Source: Flavobacterium sharifuzzamanii
Lineage (GTDB): Bacteria; Bacteroidota; Bacteroidia; Flavobacteriales; Flavobacteriaceae
Assembly (NCBI RefSeq): GCF_003254585.1
Contig: NZ_QJGZ01000032.1
Span: forward strand, 1-64,000
DNA length: 64,000 nucleotides
Direction: 5' to 3'
In this document: positions 62,181-64,000 of the stretch, piece after piece
How the letters are laid out: each line of letters starts with the position of its first letter
How positions within the stretch are numbered: position 1 is the first letter of the stretch
Notes under the pieces: generated by a model
Told to the model about the DNA's origin: nothing
Seen by the model: the letters and a program-made list of their open reading frames with translations, nothing else
The model's database searches: none
Program-made: the position numbers and the translations under genes

Positions 62181-63197
62181 ATGAAAATAATTGTGCCAAT
62201 GGCAGGCCGCGGATCAAGATTGAGGCCTCATACATTGACGGTTCCAAAACCGTTAATTCCAGTTGCAGGAAAATCGATTGTACACCGTTTAGTTGAAGAT
62301 ATTGCCAAAATATTAAAAGAACCAATTGAAGAAGTTGCTTTTATTTTAGGAGATGAAGCGTTCTTTGGAGATGATGTTGTAGCAAGTTTAGAAGATTTGG
62401 CTAAAGGATTAGGAGCAAAAGCTTCAATCTATCGCCAAGATCAACCGTTAGGAACTGGGCACGCTATTATGTGCGCAAAAGAATCTCTTTCGGGACCAGC
62501 TGTAATTGCTTACGCAGATACTTTAATTAGAGCTGATTTTGAATTAGATCCAGAAGCAGATGCGGTAATTTGGGTAAAACAAGTAGATCAGCCAGAAGCT
62601 TTTGGTGTGGTAAAATTGAACCAGAATAATGAAATTATAGAATTGGTTGAAAAACCAAAAGAGTTTGTTAGTGACTTGGCTGTTATTGGAATTTATTATT
62701 TTAAAGAGGTTGGAATTTTAAAAAATGAACTTCAAAATGTTTTAGATAATAATATTCAGAATGGTGGAGAATACCAGATTAATGATGGTATCAAAGCGAT
62801 GATGGCAAACGGAAAAGTTTTCAAAACAGGAAGCGTAGACGAGTGGATGGATTGCGGTAACAAAGATGTTACTGTTGAAACCAATACAAGAATGTTAGGG
62901 TTTCTTCACAATGACGGAGAGCATTTAGTAGATTATGGAGTGACGTTAGAAAATTCAACTATTATTCCTCCTTGTTATATTGGGCAAAATGTAGTCTTGA
63001 AAAATACGACAATAGGACCAAATGTTTCTCTTGGAAATGGATGTCATGTAACAGACAGTACAATCAAAAACAGTTTGATTCAGACCTATTCTCAAATTAA
63101 AAATGCTGCTTTAGATAATGCAATGATCGGAAACCATGTAAGTTATGATGGTAAATTTACAAGCATCAGCATTGGAGATTACGCTGTTTTAGAATAA
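62181..63197 (+). CDS. Sugar-phosphate nucleotidyltransferase
   Basis: A 338-residue NTP-transferase of the glucose-1-phosphate thymidylyltransferase/mannose-1-P guanylyltransferase group. MAGRGSRLRPHTLTVPKPLIPVAGKS is the nucleotide-binding signature, YADTLIRADFELD gives the catalytic Asp, and GGEYQINDGIKAMMANG matches the sugar site. The last ~80 residues are a left-handed beta-helix with ENSTIIPPCYIGQNVVLKN. It resembles flavobacterial proteins annotated as sugar nucleotidyltransferase; the exact sugar is not clear. Confidence 0.9.
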   Translation: MKIIVPMAGRGSRLRPHTLTVPKPLIPVAGKSIVHRLVEDIAKILKEPIEEVAFILGDEAFFGDDVVASLEDLAKGLGAKASIYRQDQPLGTGHAIMCAKESLSGPAVIAYADTLIRADFELDPEADAVIWVKQVDQPEAFGVVKLNQNNEIIELVEKPKEFVSDLAVIGIYYFKEVGILKNELQNVLDNNIQNGGEYQINDGIKAMMANGKVFKTGSVDEWMDCGNKDVTVETNTRMLGFLHNDGEHLVDYGVTLENSTIIPPCYIGQNVVLKNTTIGPNVSLGNGCHVTDSTIKNSLIQTYSQIKNAALDNAMIGNHVSYDGKFTSISIGDYAVLE

Positions 63198-63245
63198 AAT
63201 AAAAAATAAGAAAGTTTCGTTTTGTTTAAAATGTAATTTTTAGAA

Positions 63246-64000
63246 ATGATTAAAAAAGGAGTTTTTACAATATTGATTTTTGCTTTATTCAGCACATCAT
63301 TTTCGGTTTTTGCTCAGACAGAACCCGAAGATATCGCTATGGCAACAGACGAATATCAAGACTCATTTTATGAATCATTAAAACAAAAAGGAATTGAAAA
63401 TTATGATAAAGCTATTGTATCATTGGAGAAATGTATTAAACTTAAACCCAATGATGCAGTTGCTTATTTTGAGTTAGGGAAAAACTATTTTTTGCTAAAA
63501 GAATATCAAAATGCGCAGACTGCTTTTGAGAAAGCCACACAGCTTGATCCTAAAAACAAATGGTTTTGGCTCGGAATTTATGATGTAAGTTACGAGACAA
63601 AAAACTATCCTTTGGCAATTGACATTATTCAAAAAATAATTGTTTTTGACGAAGAATATAAAGACGATTTGATTTCGTTATATATGATTACCAATCAGTA
63701 TGACAAAGCATTGATAGCGATTAACGAAATGAATGATAAGTTCGGAAAATCTTCGGATCGCGAAATTTATAAAGCTCAGATTTTATCTCAGGGAAAATAT
63801 CAAAATGCTGAAATTGACAATTTAGTTCAGCAGATTAAAAAAGATCCGAAAGAAGAATCTAATTATTTGAATCTTATTTTGTTGTATTCAAAAAACAACG
63901 AAAATGAGAAATCGCTTGAAGTAGCAAAACAGCTGGCTAAAGAAATTCCAAATTCAGAATGGGGGCAAGTTAGTTTGTTCAAAACTTACTTAGATGCCAA
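63246..64000 (+). CDS. TPR protein, incomplete at the window edge
   Basis: The gene runs off the right end; 251 codons are seen. A signal peptide (MIKKGVFTILIFALFSTSFS) is followed by TPR repeats from about residue 45, for example NYDKAIVSLEKCIKLKPNDA and YQNAQTAFEKATQLDPKNKW. It is the next gene after the nucleotidyltransferase, in a run that flavobacteria often continue with an envelope protein and an M23 peptidase, which are outside this window. Confidence 0.85.
   Translation, partial: MIKKGVFTILIFALFSTSFSVFAQTEPEDIAMATDEYQDSFYESLKQKGIENYDKAIVSLEKCIKLKPNDAVAYFELGKNYFLLKEYQNAQTAFEKATQLDPKNKWFWLGIYDVSYETKNYPLAIDIIQKIIVFDEEYKDDLISLYMITNQYDKALIAINEMNDKFGKSSDREIYKAQILSQGKYQNAEIDNLVQQIKKDPKEESNYLNLILLYSKNNENEKSLEVAKQLAKEIPNSEWGQVSLFKTYLDA

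Overview
The window looks like a chromosomal segment from a Flavobacterium-type bacterium (Bacteroidota, Flavobacteriaceae). It is AT-rich, genes have A-rich leaders without Shine-Dalgarno sequences, and many are preceded by the Bacteroidota -7 element TAnnTTTG. It encodes the type IX secretion/gliding lipoprotein SprE, a secreted protein with a type IX sorting domain, and many small families largely confined to flavobacteria. Nearly everything reads as core chromosome; no prophage, transposase, rRNA or CRISPR array was seen.

Layout. 1-382: a 14-bp tandem repeat, then seven parS-like ParB-binding palindromes, the last one inside the 3' end of ybeY. This suggests an origin-proximal position. 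0.36-8.7 kb: ybeY and a giant DUF4175 membrane protein, gltX, an SPFH protein, and a YtxH/holin-like/DUF6327 envelope operon. 8.7-9.9 kb: a gene desert holding three diverged copies of one repeat. 9.9-20.8 kb: glnS, folB, tRNA-Cys, a REP-like inverted repeat, an rnr/GIN/LysE operon, rpiB and tex. 20.8-28.1 kb: a delta-60-repeat type IX cargo protein, tatA, a membrane stub, a GH3 protein, a stand-alone EF-Tu-domain-3-like protein and a DUF6909 protein.

28.1-40.6 kb is a surface-polysaccharide locus: Wzz-like co-polymerase, flippase, two O-antigen polymerase/ligase-like proteins, three glycosyltransferases, UDP-glucuronate decarboxylase, a 2OG-Fe oxygenase and a CapK/PaaK-like ligase. Inside it sits an ORF6N-domain gene with a cluster of palindromes next to its stop codon. 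The same palindrome is present inside the gene, where it encodes the conserved ORF6N motif. This is the most unusual feature of the window.

40.7-50.1 kb: purD, DUF6341, DUF6427, upp, DUF4254, a glycosyltransferase 9, a ferredoxin-reductase-like protein and an ABC exporter pair. 50.1-59.0 kb: sprE, bactofilin, two AtpI-like proteins and the ATP synthase genes atpB-E-F-H-A-G. The beta and epsilon genes are absent, and hairpins lie after atpE and after atpA. 59.1-59.4 kb: a non-coding array of six GGG-N20-CCC units with a period of about 44 bp. 59.6-64 kb: a GNAT acetyltransferase, a flippase, dut, a sugar nucleotidyltransferase and a TPR protein cut by the window edge.
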